From assembly GCA_014156375.1 (NCBI GenBank), contig RQJH01000003.1, positions 992,001 through 1,056,000 of the forward strand: a stretch of DNA of 64,000 bases, given 5' to 3'. This document shows, piece after piece, positions 8,812 to 19,877 of this stretch. Below the pieces are notes generated by a model, which made no database searches, was not told the origin of the DNA, and saw nothing but the letters and a program-made list of their open reading frames with translations. Within the stretch, counting starts at the first letter, position 1, and every line of letters begins with the position of its first letter. Position numbers and translations under genes: made by a program. Source of the DNA: Enterobacteriaceae bacterium 89. GTDB lineage: Bacteria; Pseudomonadota; Gammaproteobacteria; Enterobacterales; Enterobacteriaceae.

Positions 8812-10290
8812 TCAGCCAGCACGCAGCAGCATTTTCATTTTTTCACTGCGGCAAAACTGCCGTTTGATCTCCACCACCAGCGGATGACGTGACAGCACAA
8901 TCATCGCGCCGAAAGCCGTCGCCCCTGCCGCAATCTGTACGACCAACAGCACCGGCAGCGCCAGCGCACCAGCCAGCAGCACGCCCAGGCCGTAGCTCAC
9001 CGCCAGCATCGGCAGCGACAGATAAAACGGCAGCCACAGGCTCAGGATGTACTGGCGATAGCTGGAGCCCAGCACGGGTTTGATCATCACGAAATAGCTC
9101 AGCACCGTGTTAATCACCTGCACCAGCAGAAAGCCCAGCGTCACCCCCAGCGCACCGGCCAGGTGGCCGCCGACGATAATCGCCGGGATAAACAAAAAGG
9201 TTTTGAAGACGTTGAATTTGAAGCTGATATCGACGCGGGCTTTTGCCATCAGCAGCGAACCAATCGGATTACCGACCGAACGCAACAGGCCCACCACGCA
9301 CAGCAATTGCAGGATCGGAATGATGCTCACCCACTTCTCACCAAACACCAGCGGCACCATGTTGTTGCTGACTACCATCAGCCCCAGCAGCACGGGGAAG
9401 TTGATGATCCCCACCGCTGACAGCAGCTTGTAGAAATTAACCCGCAGCTTTTCGGTATCGTCCTGAATTTTGGCGAAAGCCGGGAACAGCACGCGGGTAA
9501 TGATTGGGTTGAGCTTCATTGGCGGCACCACCGCCACGTTGTACGCCAGGTTGTAGCCCCCGGCGACGCTGGCGCCCAGAATGCGCGCCAGCACCAGCGT
9601 CGACAGGTTGGTATTGACGTAGTTGATGATGCTGTCCGCCGTCAGCCACGCGCCAAAGCGCAGATTGGATGACACCGAAGACAGCGCGAAGTGAAAACCA
9701 GGGCGGTAAATCCGGCGACCGAACCAGCCAAACAGCAGCGTGCGCACCGCGCTGTTAACCAAATAGCCAACAATGGCGGTCATTGCCAGCGGCCAGAAAT
9801 GGGCGCTCACCACGGTGAAGGTAAACCCGGCCAGCACGGCGGAGGTCTCAATCATGCCGATTTTGTTGAACTCCAGCTCCTTTTGCATCAGCGCGCGGAA
9901 CTGCTGTCCGTGCGGGATCAGCACAAAGGCGAAGGACAGCGTGCGCATCAGCGGAGCCAAATCCGGGTTATGCAGCACGTCAGCAATCACCCCGCTCAGC
10001 GAAAACACCAGCGCGAACACCACGATGCCAAGCCCGACATTCAGCCAGTACAGAGTGGTCAGTTCGAGATGGCTGATCTCTTTGCGCTGGATGATGGAGT
10101 TGGCGATACCGAAATCCGACAGCGTATCCGCCAGCGCAATAATCACCAGCGAGACGGTCAACAGGCCGAACTGGTGACTGTCGATGATCCGCGCCAGCAC
10201 CGTCATCTGCACCAGTCCCAGACCGATGATAATCACGGTCGCCATCGCCGACCATTTGGCGCCGCTGATGGTTTTTTCTCTCAGGCTCAT
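8812..10290 (-). CDS. wzxC: colanic acid repeat-unit flippase WzxC
   Basis: This 492-residue polytopic inner-membrane protein of the MOP/PST flippase family translocates the lipid-linked colanic acid repeat unit to the periplasm. I use the start MSLREKTISGAKWSAMAT at 10290, which matches WzxC. The reading frame stays open 28 codons further upstream, but that part overlaps wcaJ and has no family match. Many hydrophobic helices are visible throughout, with the typical N-terminal amphipathic segment followed by the first helix (VIIIGLGLVQMTVLA). It begins 8 bp after wcaJ, and a REP pair separates it from wcaK. Confidence 0.95.
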   Translation of the reverse strand: MSLREKTISGAKWSAMATVIIIGLGLVQMTVLARIIDSHQFGLLTVSLVIIALADTLSDFGIANSIIQRKEISHLELTTLYWLNVGLGIVVFALVFSLSGVIADVLHNPDLAPLMRTLSFAFVLIPHGQQFRALMQKELEFNKIGMIETSAVLAGFTFTVVSAHFWPLAMTAIVGYLVNSAVRTLLFGWFGRRIYRPGFHFALSSVSSNLRFGAWLTADSIINYVNTNLSTLVLARILGASVAGGYNLAYNVAVVPPMKLNPIITRVLFPAFAKIQDDTEKLRVNFYKLLSAVGIINFPVLLGLMVVSNNMVPLVFGEKWVSIIPILQLLCVVGLLRSVGNPIGSLLMAKARVDISFKFNVFKTFLFIPAIIVGGHLAGALGVTLGFLLVQVINTVLSYFVMIKPVLGSSYRQYILSLWLPFYLSLPMLAVSYGLGVLLAGALALPVLLVVQIAAGATAFGAMIVLSRHPLVVEIKRQFCRSEKMKMLLRAG

Positions 10291-10298
10291 GTCACACC

Positions 10299-11693
10299 TC
10301 AATATGCCGCTTTGTTGACAAAGCCTTTGAAAATCGTCAGGAAAACGATACGAATGTCGAACCACAGGCTCCATTCGCGGATGTATTCGAGGTCAAACTC
10401 GATGCGTTTTTCCATTTTTTCCAGGGTATCGGTTTCCCCGCGCCAGCCGTTAATCTGCGCCCAGCCGGTGATCCCCGGTTTCACTTTATGACGCAGCATG
10501 TAGCCCTCAATCAGCTGACGGTACTGTTCGTTGTGCGCCACGGCGTGCGGACGCGGCCCGACGATAGACATGCCGCCGGTCAGCACGTTGATAAACTGTG
10601 GCAGTTCATCAAGGGAAGTCCGGCGCAGAAAGCTGCCCACAGGAGTGACGCGCGGATCGTTTTGCGTGGCCTGAGTGACCACCGCATCGTTCTCCATCAC
10701 CCGCATCGAGCGGAATTTCCACACTTTGATCGGCTTGCCGTCCATGCCGTAGCGGGTCTGGCGGAAAATAATTGGTCCGGGCGAGGTGAATTTCACCGCC
10801 AGCGCGATGCAGGCAAGAACGGGGGAAATCAGCAGCAGGATCAGCGAAGAAAGCACGATGTCTTCCAGGCGTTTGATCACCCGGTTAAGGCCAGAGAGCG
10901 GCGTGTCGTAAAGAGGAACCACCGGAACGCCGTTCACCTCATCCACCCGCGAGTGCAGAATGTTGAAAGTGAAGACATCTGGAATGAGGATCACCGAGCA
11001 GGTCGTATCTGCCAGATCGCGAACCAGCCCTTTAATACGTCCTTCGTCCTGCATCGACAGCGCAATGTAGACGTTGTGGATTTTGCCACCGCGTGCATCT
11101 TCCAGCAGTTGGTCGTAGTTACCGGCCCAGTCGCTGTTTACCCTGCCAGGTTTCGGCAGATGATAGCTACCGACTACTTCAAAACCCAGCCAGGGCTGAT
11201 TGCGAAAGCTGTCGAGCAGAACCTGTCCGGCAGGCAGATCCCCGGCCACGGCCACATAGCGAACGTTGTAGCCACGGTTGCGCAGCCAGCCCACGCCAAA
11301 ACGGATAAACGCACGGCAGGCCACCATCCCGCAGGTGCTGAGCACATACCAGCTTAGCCACAGCGTCAGGCTATAATTAAAGTCATCGCTGAAGGCCAGT
11401 ACGCCAGCCGTCAGGATCAGCGCCAGCGTCCAGTTTTGCAGCAGCAGCACCAGCTCGGTGGTCATGCGTACGCCGCGCCATGAACGATAGAAATCTGTCA
11501 TTCCGCCGATCATCTGGAAAACCACGAGGGTGATCAGCGCCGTTAATAACTGCATGTATGAAAAAGGTAAAGCGGCGGTCTTGCAGACGACCCACAGTCC
11601 ACCCACCATGATGGAAATGTCGGAAAATCGCTGCACCATTGAGATTAACGATGCATTCGTTTTGGCTCGTTCGCGCTTTTTTAGAGTCGTCAT
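10299..11693 (-). CDS. wcaJ: undecaprenyl-phosphate glucose phosphotransferase WcaJ
   Basis: WcaJ starts colanic acid synthesis by moving glucose-1-phosphate from UDP-glucose onto undecaprenyl phosphate. The 464-residue protein has four or so N-terminal membrane helices, a central CoA-binding-like soluble domain and the C-terminal bacterial sugar transferase domain. The latter includes the helix from IVLSSLILLLISPVLA, the KVWKFRSMR motif and SLDELPQFINVLTGGMSIVG. The length equals E. coli WcaJ. A REP pair fills the gap to cpsG upstream, and wzxC follows after 8 bp. Confidence 0.96.
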   Translation of the reverse strand: MTTLKKRERAKTNASLISMVQRFSDISIMVGGLWVVCKTAALPFSYMQLLTALITLVVFQMIGGMTDFYRSWRGVRMTTELVLLLQNWTLALILTAGVLAFSDDFNYSLTLWLSWYVLSTCGMVACRAFIRFGVGWLRNRGYNVRYVAVAGDLPAGQVLLDSFRNQPWLGFEVVGSYHLPKPGRVNSDWAGNYDQLLEDARGGKIHNVYIALSMQDEGRIKGLVRDLADTTCSVILIPDVFTFNILHSRVDEVNGVPVVPLYDTPLSGLNRVIKRLEDIVLSSLILLLISPVLACIALAVKFTSPGPIIFRQTRYGMDGKPIKVWKFRSMRVMENDAVVTQATQNDPRVTPVGSFLRRTSLDELPQFINVLTGGMSIVGPRPHAVAHNEQYRQLIEGYMLRHKVKPGITGWAQINGWRGETDTLEKMEKRIEFDLEYIREWSLWFDIRIVFLTIFKGFVNKAAY

Positions 11694-11718
11694 CGTTGGT
11701 CCTGTTGTTGAGATTATC

Positions 11719-11812
11719 TCCCCTCACCCGGCCCTCTCCCCAAAGGGGGAGGGAGAAAAGACGGCTTTGGGCGATCCCCTCTCCCCTTTGGGGAGAGGGT
11801 TAGGGTGAGGGG
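11719..11812. repeat. inverted REP pair between cpsG and wcaJ
   Basis: One unit begins CCCCTCACCCGGCCCTCTCC (11720) with an internal stem CTCCCC/GGGGGAG. The facing unit (11776-11812) carries CTCCCCTTTGGGGAG and ends GGGTTAGGGTGAGGGG. It is the same family as the copy at 8709-8807, in the same head-to-head arrangement, and fills almost all of the 125-bp intercistronic gap. Confidence 0.85.
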
Positions 11813-11818
11813 AAACGA

Positions 11819-13192
11819 CTACTGATTCAGCAGCGCCAGAATGTCCTTCGTTCGCACTTCCATCAGCCGGACATCGCCACGTGATTCCACATTCAGGCGC
11901 ACCACCGGCTCGGTATTGGAAGAACGCAGATTGAAGCGCCAGCCGTCGAACGCCAGGCTGATACCATCGGTACGGTCGATTTCCAGCGCGTGCTGTGCGA
12001 AGTGCTGTTCCACGCGGGCAATGGCTGCCGCAGGCTCTGCCAGCTTGCTATTGATCTCCCCGCTTGCCGGGAAGGCTGCCATCCGATCGCGCACCAGCTC
12101 GCCCAGGGTTTTGCCCTTCACGCACAGCAGCTCCGTCACCAGCAGCCACGGGATCATCCCGCTGTCGCAGTAGGCAAAATCACGGAAATAGTGATGGGCG
12201 CTCATTTCGCCGCCGTAAATCGCATCTTCCTGGCGCATCCGCTCTTTGATGAACGCATGTCCGGTTTTCGACATCACCGGCGTGCCGCCCGCCGCTTCCA
12301 CCACATCAACCGTGTTCCAGGAAAGGCGCGGATCGTGGATGATTCGCTCGCCCGGCTGTTTTTCGAGGAAGGCTTCCGCCAGCAGGCCAACGATGTAGTA
12401 GCCCTCGATGAACTGGCCGGTTTCGTCGAACAGGAAGCAGCGGTCGAAATCGCCGTCGAAGGCGATGCCCATATCCGCGCCGTGCTCAATGACCGCATTG
12501 CGGGTGTCATCACGGCACTCAGGCAACAGCGGATTAGGAATGCCGTTCGGGAAGTTGCCGTCCGGGGTGTTGTGCACTTTGATGAAGGTGACCGGCAGAT
12601 TGAGCTTGCGGAATCGCTCTTCCAGCGCATCGACCACCGGGCCAGCCGCGCCGTTGCCGGAGTTAATCACCAGCTTAAGTGGCTTAAGATTGGTGACATC
12701 GATATAGCCCAACAGATGGTCAAGATAGGCATCACGCAGGTTGATCTTCTGGTAGCTGCCGCGCAGCTTCTCATTGACGGGTGGGAAATCGTTGGCTTCC
12801 GCCAGGCGCTGCACGTCGCGCAGGCCGGTATCACCGCTGATCGGACGCGCGCCCTCACGAACCAGTTTCATCCCGTTGTAGTCCATCGGGTTATGGCTGG
12901 CGGTGACTTCAATACCACCGTCCACGCCCAGGTGGAAGGTAGCGAAATAGATCTCTTCGGTGCCGGAAAGCCCGATATCCAGCACGTCCACGCCCGCATC
13001 GCGCAGCCCTTTTGCCAGCGCCATTTTCAGGCTTTCGCTGGTCAGGCGCACATCGCCGCCCAGCACGATGGTTTTCGGCTTCAGGAATTCGCCATAGGCG
13101 CGGCCAATGCGCCACGCGATGTCTTCGTTCAGCTCTTCGCCCAGCTTTCCGCGAATGTCGTAGGCTTTAAAACAGGTTAATTTCGTCATCAT
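11819..13192 (-). CDS. cpsG: phosphomannomutase CpsG
   Basis: This 457-residue alpha-D-phosphohexomutase interconverts mannose-6-phosphate and mannose-1-phosphate for GDP-mannose and GDP-fucose synthesis. The phosphoserine loop [11 protein letters not shown] puts the catalytic Ser at residue 99, and the metal-binding loop FDGDFDRC lies near residue 245. The C-terminal sugar-phosphate loop [14 protein letters not shown] is present. Two adjacent ATG codons (MMTKLTC) leave the start ambiguous by one residue. cpsB, the next enzyme of the pathway, is upstream with a 110-bp gap containing one REP unit. A ManB paralogue elsewhere in the O-antigen locus is possible but not in this window. Confidence 0.96.
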   Translation of the reverse strand: MMTKLTCFKAYDIRGKLGEELNEDIAWRIGRAYGEFLKPKTIVLGGDVRLTSESLKMALAKGLRDAGVDVLDIGLSGTEEIYFATFHLGVDGGIEVTASHNPMDYNGMKLVREGARPISGDTGLRDVQRLAEANDFPPVNEKLRGSYQKINLRDAYLDHLLGYIDVTNLKPLKLVINSGNGAAGPVVDALEERFRKLNLPVTFIKVHNTPDGNFPNGIPNPLLPECRDDTRNAVIEHGADMGIAFDGDFDRCFLFDETGQFIEGYYIVGLLAEAFLEKQPGERIIHDPRLSWNTVDVVEAAGGTPVMSKTGHAFIKERMRQEDAIYGGEMSAHHYFRDFAYCDSGMIPWLLVTELLCVKGKTLGELVRDRMAAFPASGEINSKLAEPAAAIARVEQHFAQHALEIDRTDGISLAFDGWRFNLRSSNTEPVVRLNVESRGDVRLMEVRTKDILALLNQ

Positions 13193-13256
13193 TTACCCTT
13201 TTTCAGGCAACAAGAGGCCCTGACCAGTGACGGTCACTATTTTTTATCTCGTGAAT

Positions 13257-13286
13257 TGCCGGATGCGCTGCGCTTATCCGGCCTAC
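13257..13286. repeat. single REP unit between cpsB and cpsG
   Basis: The sequence TGCCGGATGCGCTGCGCTTA followed by TCCGGCCTAC is a classical enterobacterial REP/PU unit, with an imperfect GCCGGAT / ATCCGGC stem. It differs from the GC-rich family found elsewhere in the same operon and resembles the pair at 29731-29806. Confidence 0.85.
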
Positions 13287-13302
13287 AGGGGAGCGCTTCT
13301 GG

Positions 13303-14739
13303 TTAAACCCGCCCGTAGCGGTCCTGGAAGCGCACGATATCGTCCTCTTCGAGATACGAGCCGGAGCGGACCTCAATCAGGTCGAGCGGGATCTTGCCGG
13401 GGTTTTCCAGGCAGTGGGTCGCCCCCAGCGGAATGTAGATGGACTCGTTTTCGCCCAGCAGTTTGATGTCGTCGTTGATGGTCACTTTGGCGGTGCCAGC
13501 CACGATGATCCAGTGTTCGGCGCGGTGATGGTGCATCTGCACGGACAGCCCCTCGCCCGGCTTCACGGTAATGCGCTTCACCTGGTAGCGATCGCCGGAA
13601 TCGATGGAGTCGTATTTGCCCCACGGACGATAAACTTCACGGTGAATGTGGTGCTCATGTCGCCCGTCTGCTTTGATACGCTCGACCACTTTCTTAACGT
13701 CCTGCACCGCGTGGCGGTCGGCGATAAGCACGGCGTCTTTGGTCTGCACCACCACCAAATCCTTTACCCCGACGGTGGTCACCAGCCCGGATTCGGCATA
13801 CACGTAGCTGTTTTCCGTTTGATGGCTGATCACATCGCCGTGATGCACGTTGCCCTCTTCGGTGCGATGGCTGATTTCCCACAGTGAGGACCAGGAGCCC
13901 ACGTCGCTCCAGCCCGCATCCATCGGCACCACTACCGCGTCGGCGGTTCGCTCCATCACCGCGTAGTCAATGGACTCTTCCGGGCAGGCCAGGAAGGCTT
14001 CTTCATTGACGCGGATAAAATCGAGATCGGGATCGACCACGTTCATCGCCTGCTCACAGGCGTGCAAAATGTCCGGGCGGAATTTGCCGAGCTCTTCCAG
14101 ATAGCGTCCGGCGCGGAACAGGAACATGCCGCTGTTCCAGTAGTATTCACCGCAGGAAACGTAGGCCTGCGCGGTTTCCAGATTCGGTTTTTCGACGAAC
14201 TGCGCCACTTCGAACGCCACCGCATCTTTTTCACCAGGGCTGACTTCGCCACGGCGAATGTAGCCATAGCCCGTTTCCGGCAGATCCGGCACGATGCCGA
14301 AGGTCACCAGCTTGCCGCTTTCGGCGTAGGGGATTGCGCCCTGAACTGCGCGACGAAACGCGTCTTCGTCCTGAATAACGTGGTCGGCGGCCAGCACCAG
14401 CATCAGCGGATCCTGTTCAGGACAGCTGCGTTTCGCGGCCAGTGCGGCCAGCGCGATGGCGGGTGCGGTGTTGCGGCCTGCTGGCTCAAGGATGATGTTC
14501 TCGGTCAGCTTGTTCAGCTTGCGCAGCTGTTCCGCCACGATAAAACGATGCTGCTCGTTGCAGATAACCACCGGGCTTTCGCTCTCCATGCCCTTCAGGC
14601 GGTTGACCGTCGCCTGCAGCATGGTCAGGTCGCCCTTCAGGCACAGAAATTGTTTTGGATAAAGTACCCGGGACAGCGGCCACAAACGGCTGCCGGAGCC
14701 ACCGGCCATTACCACCGGAAAAAGTTGAGTCTGACTCAT
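13303..14739 (-). CDS. cpsB: mannose-1-phosphate guanylyltransferase CpsB
   Basis: This 478-residue enzyme makes GDP-mannose from GTP and mannose-1-phosphate. The nucleotidyltransferase signature [13 protein letters not shown] is at residues 12-24, followed by YPKQF. The C-terminal 130 residues form the cupin domain typical of type II mannose-phosphate enzymes, with [20 protein letters not shown] and a histidine-rich segment [10 protein letters not shown]. Family length is normal. It follows wcaI by 3 bp, in the order wcaI-cpsB-cpsG seen in E. coli. Confidence 0.96.
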   Translation of the reverse strand: MSQTQLFPVVMAGGSGSRLWPLSRVLYPKQFLCLKGDLTMLQATVNRLKGMESESPVVICNEQHRFIVAEQLRKLNKLTENIILEPAGRNTAPAIALAALAAKRSCPEQDPLMLVLAADHVIQDEDAFRRAVQGAIPYAESGKLVTFGIVPDLPETGYGYIRRGEVSPGEKDAVAFEVAQFVEKPNLETAQAYVSCGEYYWNSGMFLFRAGRYLEELGKFRPDILHACEQAMNVVDPDLDFIRVNEEAFLACPEESIDYAVMERTADAVVVPMDAGWSDVGSWSSLWEISHRTEEGNVHHGDVISHQTENSYVYAESGLVTTVGVKDLVVVQTKDAVLIADRHAVQDVKKVVERIKADGRHEHHIHREVYRPWGKYDSIDSGDRYQVKRITVKPGEGLSVQMHHHRAEHWIIVAGTAKVTINDDIKLLGENESIYIPLGATHCLENPGKIPLDLIEVRSGSYLEEDDIVRFQDRYGRV

Positions 14740-14742
14740 GAT

Positions 14743-15966
14743 TTAACCCCGAATAGCATTGATAAAGTGTGTCAGCACGGCCGACTTTTCGAGCGTGCGT
14801 GCCGCGTATTCACCGGCAATCGTGTTGTGCGGCGGCATGCCCAGCGCCTGTTGAATACCGTTTATCAGCGCCAGAACCGACTCCGGCTCCACACAAACGG
14901 CGATCCCCGGGTGCGTCTGGCAAAGCTGCCCTAATTCAGTTTCTGGCTCTGCGGTGATCACCGCGTTGCCGCTGACCGCCAGAATGTTGGTCAGCTTGGA
15001 AGGCAGCACCGCGTCCGCCGCGCCGCGCTTTTGGATAACGAGATGGCAGTCGGCCATCTTCAGGAGGGCAGGCAGCGCTTCGTAAGACTGCAACGGGAAG
15101 AAGCGCACGTTGTTCAGCTTTCGTTCTGCCACCAGCGCTTCCAGACGGGCTTTGCCGCCGCCCTGGCCGACAATCACGAACAGCCACGGCTGATCCTGAA
15201 GCTGCTCTGCTGCCGCTACGAGGTTTTCCAGCCCCTGCTTTTCGCCGATGTTGCCGGAGTAAAGAATGATTTTGCGATCGTCAGGCAGCCCAAGCTGCTC
15301 GCGCAGCACCACAACCTGAGTCGGGCTGACGTCGCGGAACCGATCCACTTCCGACCAGTTAGGGAAGAAAATCACTTTGTCCGCGGCGACGCCTTTTTCC
15401 TGCGCTTTGTTCATCATCGAGCGCGAAATGGTGGAAACGTTATCGACGTTGTGCAGGCCGCTACGCTCAAAGCGGCTGGCGAGCTTCGCCACTTTGCCGC
15501 CCTTGCTTTTTCCCGCCATCCCGAGACCGAGCATCGCATCGACTTCATAATCCTGAATGTGCAGCAGGGTGCGTGCGCCGGACAGTTTCGCCAGCAGGCG
15601 CATACCCGGCGTGCAGAACAGTGTCGGCACCACGCCGATAATGCGGTCCGGCTTCCAGCGGCGCTGCGCCATCAGCGGGAAAAAACTGCTGAGGGCAAAG
15701 CTGCCGAGATGGATCAGACGTTTCAGCGTCGAAGGCTGTTTTGGCACGTAAAGCGGACAGCGCCAGACGGTGGCCGCGCCCTCTTCGCGCCGGTAGCGCC
15801 AGGCGGAGTAACGCTCGCCAACCTGCCACTGCGGGTAGTACGGCGGCGCGGTGATCACCCGCACCTCGTGCCCTTCCTGCGCCATCCACTCGACCATCTC
15901 ACCGGTGTACTTGCCGATGCCGGTCAGCTCCGGCGAGTAGTTGATGCCGTAAACTAAAATCTTCAC
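14743..15966 (-). CDS. wcaI: colanic acid fucosyltransferase WcaI
   Basis: This 407-residue GT-B glycosyltransferase is annotated in E. coli as the fucosyltransferase adding fucose to the glucose-lipid. The N-terminal acceptor domain has [18 protein letters not shown] (residues 7-24). The donor domain shows [17 protein letters not shown] and [17 protein letters not shown]. Its start overlaps the gmm stop by 4 bp. The substrate assignment comes from the E. coli pathway, not from residues visible here. Confidence 0.94.
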   Translation of the reverse strand: MKILVYGINYSPELTGIGKYTGEMVEWMAQEGHEVRVITAPPYYPQWQVGERYSAWRYRREEGAATVWRCPLYVPKQPSTLKRLIHLGSFALSSFFPLMAQRRWKPDRIIGVVPTLFCTPGMRLLAKLSGARTLLHIQDYEVDAMLGLGMAGKSKGGKVAKLASRFERSGLHNVDNVSTISRSMMNKAQEKGVAADKVIFFPNWSEVDRFRDVSPTQVVVLREQLGLPDDRKIILYSGNIGEKQGLENLVAAAEQLQDQPWLFVIVGQGGGKARLEALVAERKLNNVRFFPLQSYEALPALLKMADCHLVIQKRGAADAVLPSKLTNILAVSGNAVITAEPETELGQLCQTHPGIAVCVEPESVLALINGIQQALGMPPHNTIAGEYAARTLEKSAVLTHFINAIRG

Positions 15967-16442
15967 AGGCCCGGTGCCTCCGCGCGTTTTTCGTCAAGGA
16001 AGTAAGCCCGGCTGTTGTCGTGCACGCTGTCCTCTGCCAGTAACGCCTGTGGCGTCAGCCAGCGGTAGTCATTGTGCTGCGCCGTCGGCAGCTGGAGCGA
16101 GCTGGCGTCAACCTTCAGGCGGAAGCCAAGCACCACGTAATGGGTACTGAAATCCTGGCCGGAAAAGTTGTCGTCATAGAAATGCTGCCAGACGCCATAA
16201 AACTGTGCGTCGGTCATCGGCAGACGCAGGCCAAGCTCCGCTTCGGTCAGGCGCATAAAGGCGTCGGCGAGAGTTTCATCTTTCTGCACTCGCCCGCCCG
16301 GCACGAACCAGTAGCCCTGTGCCGGACGGTTGTTACGTTTCCCGAGCAGAAATTCTCCCTCCGCGTTCTCAACGATCAGATCGAGGGAAATGAGCGGCGT
16401 CGAACGCACAACGGTGGCAAAATCTTCTGGCTGCAGAAACAT
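15963..16442 (-). CDS. gmm: GDP-mannose mannosyl hydrolase (Nudix-like)
   Basis: This 159-residue enzyme hydrolyses GDP-mannose (and GDP-glucose) to GDP and free sugar, limiting the pool used for GDP-fucose. The Nudix box lies at about residues 50-72, from [14 protein letters not shown] to RLTEAELGL. Two of the canonical glutamates are replaced (Leu65 and Ala68), the known modified Nudix signature of this family, whose members cleave C-O rather than P-O. It overlaps wcaI by 4 bp and lies 3 bp after fcl. Confidence 0.95.
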   Translation of the reverse strand: MFLQPEDFATVVRSTPLISLDLIVENAEGEFLLGKRNNRPAQGYWFVPGGRVQKDETLADAFMRLTEAELGLRLPMTDAQFYGVWQHFYDDNFSGQDFSTHYVVLGFRLKVDASSLQLPTAQHNDYRWLTPQALLAEDSVHDNSRAYFLDEKRAEAPGL

Positions 16443-16445
16443 GGC

Positions 16446-17411
16446 TTATCCCCGGAAACGATGCTGGTTCTCAAGGAACCACTGATAGGTGCTGGCAAGA
16501 CCCGCTTCCAGCGTCACTTCGTGATACCAGCCAAGCTGATGCAGACGCGAAACATCGAGCAGCTTGCGCGGCGTACCGTCCGGTTTTGAGGCATCAAACA
16601 CCACCCGGCCTTTGTAGCCGGTGACTTTGGCGAGGGTCTGCGCCAGCTCGCGGATGGTGCAGTCCACACCGGTGCCGACGTTGATATGTGACAGCATCGG
16701 CTGGGTGTTCTCCTGCCACACTTCCCGATCCAGCTCCATCACGTGAATGCTGGCGGCCGCCATGTCATCGACGTGCAGGAATTCGCGCATCGGCGTGCCG
16801 CTGCCCCAAACCACCACGTCAGGGGCGTTGCTCTGCGTGGCTTCGTGGAAACGACGCAGCAGCGCAGGGATCACGTGCGAATTGCTCGGATGGAAGTTGT
16901 CGTGTGGCCCGTACAGGTTGGTCGGCATCACCGAGCGATAGTCGCGGTTGTACTGACGGTTGTACGATTCACACAGCTTGATCCCGGCAATTTTGGCAAT
17001 CGCATAAGGCTCGTTGGTGGATTCAAGCGTGCCCTGCAGCAGCTCGCTTTCCGCCATCGGCTGTTTAGCCATTTTCGGGTAAATGCATGATGAGCCAAGG
17101 AACAGCAGCTTGTTCACGTTGTGCAGATGCGCGGCGTGAATGATGTTGCTCTCAATCATCATGTTTTCGTAGATGAAGTCCGCCGGGAAGCTGTTGTTGG
17201 CGACAATGCCACCCACTTTTGCCGCCGCCAGATACACCTGGTCCAGACGCTGTTCGGCGAAAAATTCCTGCACCGCACGACTGTCGAGCAGATTAAGCTG
17301 GTCGCGACTGCGCAGCACCAGCTCCACGTCATCGCGTTGTTCCAGCTGGCGGACGATGGCTGAGCCCACCATGCCACGGTGGCCCGCCACGAAAATGCGT
17401 TGTTTGCTCAT
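16446..17411 (-). CDS. fcl: GDP-L-fucose synthase
   Basis: This bifunctional 3,5-epimerase/4-reductase turns GDP-4-keto-6-deoxymannose into GDP-L-fucose with NADPH. From the start [10 protein letters not shown] it has 321 residues, equal to E. coli Fcl (WcaG). One extra ATG codon lies directly upstream at 17412-17414. The cofactor loop GHRGMVGS is at 10-17, and the SDR catalytic Ser107 and the YAIAK pair Tyr136/Lys140 are present. It follows gmd immediately (3 bp gap), as expected for two consecutive enzymes of one pathway. Confidence 0.96.
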   Translation of the reverse strand: MSKQRIFVAGHRGMVGSAIVRQLEQRDDVELVLRSRDQLNLLDSRAVQEFFAEQRLDQVYLAAAKVGGIVANNSFPADFIYENMMIESNIIHAAHLHNVNKLLFLGSSCIYPKMAKQPMAESELLQGTLESTNEPYAIAKIAGIKLCESYNRQYNRDYRSVMPTNLYGPHDNFHPSNSHVIPALLRRFHEATQSNAPDVVVWGSGTPMREFLHVDDMAAASIHVMELDREVWQENTQPMLSHINVGTGVDCTIRELAQTLAKVTGYKGRVVFDASKPDGTPRKLLDVSRLHQLGWYHEVTLEAGLASTYQWFLENQHRFRG

Positions 17412-17414
17412 CAA

Positions 17415-18536
17415 TCAGGACTCCAGCGCGATGGCTACCTCGTAGCCGTGAGCCTTAAGCAGGGAGTGTTTCTTCGCCGCTTCCAGATCTTTGGCCACCA
17501 TTTCAGAGACCATCTCCTGCAGAGTGATTTCCGGCTTCCAGCCCAGTTTTTCATGCGCTTTAGACGGATCGCCGAGCAGGGTTTCCACCTCAGCAGGACG
17601 GAAGTAGCGCGGATCGACGGCAACCATTACGTCGCCCGGCTTCACGCCTGGCGCATCATGCCCGGTCACGGAAACCACAATGCCTTTCTCATCAACGCCG
17701 GTGCCTTCAAAGCGCAGTTTGATCCCGAGCTGAGCGGCAGCCATTTCCACGAACTGACGTACGGAATACTGCACGCCGGTGGCGATGACGAAATCTTCCG
17801 GCTGATCCTGTTGCAGCATCATCCACTGCATTTTCACGTAGTCTTTGGCATGGCCCCAGTCGCGCAGGGAGTCCATGTTGCCGAGATACAGGCAAGATTC
17901 CAGGCCCTGAGCGATGTTAGCAATCGCGCGGGTGATTTTACGGGTCACGAAGGTCTCGCCGCGGCGCGGGGATTCGTGGTTGAACAGAATGCCGTTACAG
18001 GCGTACATGCCGTAGGATTCACGATAGTTAACGGTGATCCAGTAAGCGTAAAGCTTGGCCACCGCATACGGAGAGCGCGGGTAGAACGGCGTGGTCTCTT
18101 TCTGTGGGATTTCCTGCACCAGGCCGTACAGCTCTGAAGTGGAGGCCTGATAGAAACGGGTTTTCTTTTCCAGACCGAGGAAACGGATGGCTTCCAGCAG
18201 ACGCAGCGTGCCCATCGCATCGACATCGGCGGTGTATTCCGGTGATTCAAAAGAGACCGCGACGTGGCTCATAGCTCCCAGGTTGTAGACTTCATCCGGC
18301 TGAACTTCCTGCAGGATGCGGGTCAGGTTGGAGCTGTCCGTCAGGTCACCGTAGTGCAGATGGAATTTCGGGTTGCTGGAATGCGGATCCTGGTAGATAT
18401 GATCGACGCGTTCGGTATTGAAAGAAGAGGCACGGCGTTTGATCCCGTGAACCTCATAGCCTTTTTCCAGCAGCAGCTCTGCCAGGTAAGAGCCGTCCTG
18501 CCCGGTTACGCCGGTGATGAGTGCGACTTTAGTCAT
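17415..18536 (-). CDS. gmd: GDP-mannose 4,6-dehydratase
   Basis: Gmd converts GDP-mannose to GDP-4-keto-6-deoxymannose, the entry to GDP-fucose. I start it at [15 protein letters not shown] (18536), giving the 373 residues usual for the family. An upstream in-frame ATG at 18551 would add five residues. The TGVTGQDG cofactor loop is at residues 8-15. The ASTSELYG catalytic segment and YAVAK motif are visible. The start overlaps the end of wcaF by 8 bp. The protein looks nearly identical to E. coli Gmd. Confidence 0.96.
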   Translation of the reverse strand: MTKVALITGVTGQDGSYLAELLLEKGYEVHGIKRRASSFNTERVDHIYQDPHSSNPKFHLHYGDLTDSSNLTRILQEVQPDEVYNLGAMSHVAVSFESPEYTADVDAMGTLRLLEAIRFLGLEKKTRFYQASTSELYGLVQEIPQKETTPFYPRSPYAVAKLYAYWITVNYRESYGMYACNGILFNHESPRRGETFVTRKITRAIANIAQGLESCLYLGNMDSLRDWGHAKDYVKMQWMMLQQDQPEDFVIATGVQYSVRQFVEMAAAQLGIKLRFEGTGVDEKGIVVSVTGHDAPGVKPGDVMVAVDPRYFRPAEVETLLGDPSKAHEKLGWKPEITLQEMVSEMVAKDLEAAKKHSLLKAHGYEVAIALES

Positions 18537-19101
18537 GTTTGTTTTCCTCAAAATTTACGGATTCCACGCGTTCGCGCGTCACCACTGCGGGGTTGCCCCG
18601 GCAAATCACGTTTGCCGCAAGCGGTTTAAATACGCTGCTGCGGGCGCCGACGACAGTGCCATCACCAATCGTCACGCCGGGGGCGACAAAGACATCCGTC
18701 GCCAGCCAGCACTTCTCACCAATCACAATCGGCGTCGCATTAATATCGAAATGCGCGCTCATATAATCGTGACTGCCGGTACACAAATAACATTTCTGCG
18801 AAACGACAGAATTTGCACCAATCGTAATTTCGCCAAGGGTATATAACACCGCGTCATCGCCGACCCATGCGTAATCGCCAAGGGTTAATTTCCATGGGTA
18901 AGTAATTTTTACCGATGGGCGAATGACTACGTTTTTTCCGATTTTTGCGCCAAACAGGCGTAATAAAAATGCCCGCCAGCGGTAGAGTATTTGCGGCGAC
19001 CAGGCAAACAAGGTGCTCTGAACCGCCCACCACAGTTGGACTTTAATACCGCTGGCGCCCCGAAAGCCTTTCGGCACCGAGAATCCGTTTAAATCCTGCA
19101 T
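18529..19101 (-). CDS. wcaF: colanic acid acetyltransferase WcaF
   Basis: This 190-residue hexapeptide-repeat acyltransferase has LbetaH repeats from about residue 75 to 165 (for example [13 protein letters not shown] and [20 protein letters not shown]). It is thought to add an O-acetyl group to the colanic acid repeat unit. Position between wcaE and gmd, and the N-terminal segment [20 protein letters not shown], match WcaF. It is a few residues longer at the C-terminus than I recall for E. coli. Confidence 0.94.
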   Translation of the reverse strand: MQDLNGFSVPKGFRGASGIKVQLWWAVQSTLFAWSPQILYRWRAFLLRLFGAKIGKNVVIRPSVKITYPWKLTLGDYAWVGDDAVLYTLGEITIGANSVVSQKCYLCTGSHDYMSAHFDINATPIVIGEKCWLATDVFVAPGVTIGDGTVVGARSSVFKPLAANVICRGNPAVVTRERVESVNFEENKHD

Positions 19102-19116
19102 TATTTATCCTTATAT

Positions 19117-19863
19117 TCAGGCTTTGTTATATAAGGCTTTAGCTTTACCGGTGGTACGCACCCGTAATAAATAAGAGAGTTCTGCTAGCATTGCTGGCAG
19201 GCGTAAAATCTGGCGCTGTACATTTCTGGCATCCTGGCACAGTTCTAGATTATTTGAGGTGGACACCCCGCCCATCGAAAACTCAGACACCAGGCCTTTA
19301 ATGCGTTTAAAGGCGTAACCTTCTTTGTATAAGCGAGCCGCCAGAGCATAATCCGAAGAGACCCGATATTGCAGTTCGTACGGGAAACGCTGCAAACCGC
19401 TCAGCGGAAAGAAGATGGCCTGATGGCTGGCTGGAAGACTGTGGTAGATATACCAGCCGGGTTTTGCGCTACGGCATATTTTATGGCCATCGCCAAAATC
19501 CAGCAGTGCATCACCGATCACCATCGCCTTCTCGTCCTGCTGGCTCAGCTGCTGCACAAAAGATGCAATATCCGGGTGAAAAACGTCACCCGAGTTGAGA
19601 AACAGAGCGAACTTCCCGCGGGCCATGCTGATGCCTTTATTCATCGCATCATAGATACCCTTGTCTTTCTCGCTGAGATAGCGTAAGTGGTACTCACCGT
19701 TGAGGTTTTGCAGAAACTCAGCCGTGCCGTCATTCGAGCCGCCGTCGACCACAATCCACTCAAATTCAATCTGCGGGCAGCGAGCCAGATGCGCCAGTGA
19801 TGCCCAGGTTTTCACCACGCCTTCATAATTTCGAAATGCAACGGTAATCACACTCAGCAGCAT
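19117..19863 (-). CDS. wcaE: colanic acid glycosyltransferase WcaE (GT2)
   Basis: This 248-residue GT-A fold family 2 glycosyltransferase starts [18 protein letters not shown] at 19863, preceded by an AAGGAG ribosome binding site. A longer frame of six more codons lacks both a family match and a site. Motifs include the [12 protein letters not shown] segment, the [11 protein letters not shown] block and [12 protein letters not shown] (DxD-like). It probably transfers one sugar of the colanic acid unit; the exact linkage is not visible. It follows wcaD by 14 bp. Confidence 0.94.
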   Translation of the reverse strand: MLLSVITVAFRNYEGVVKTWASLAHLARCPQIEFEWIVVDGGSNDGTAEFLQNLNGEYHLRYLSEKDKGIYDAMNKGISMARGKFALFLNSGDVFHPDIASFVQQLSQQDEKAMVIGDALLDFGDGHKICRSAKPGWYIYHSLPASHQAIFFPLSGLQRFPYELQYRVSSDYALAARLYKEGYAFKRIKGLVSEFSMGGVSTSNNLELCQDARNVQRQILRLPAMLAELSYLLRVRTTGKAKALYNKA

Positions 19864-19877
19864 TTTCTCACTCCTTC

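Noticed and set aside
11990-13180. 396-codon plus-strand open frame antisense to cpsG
   Set aside because: It is the mirror frame of a conserved gene; codon usage and composition are those of a shadow frame, with no homology recognised.
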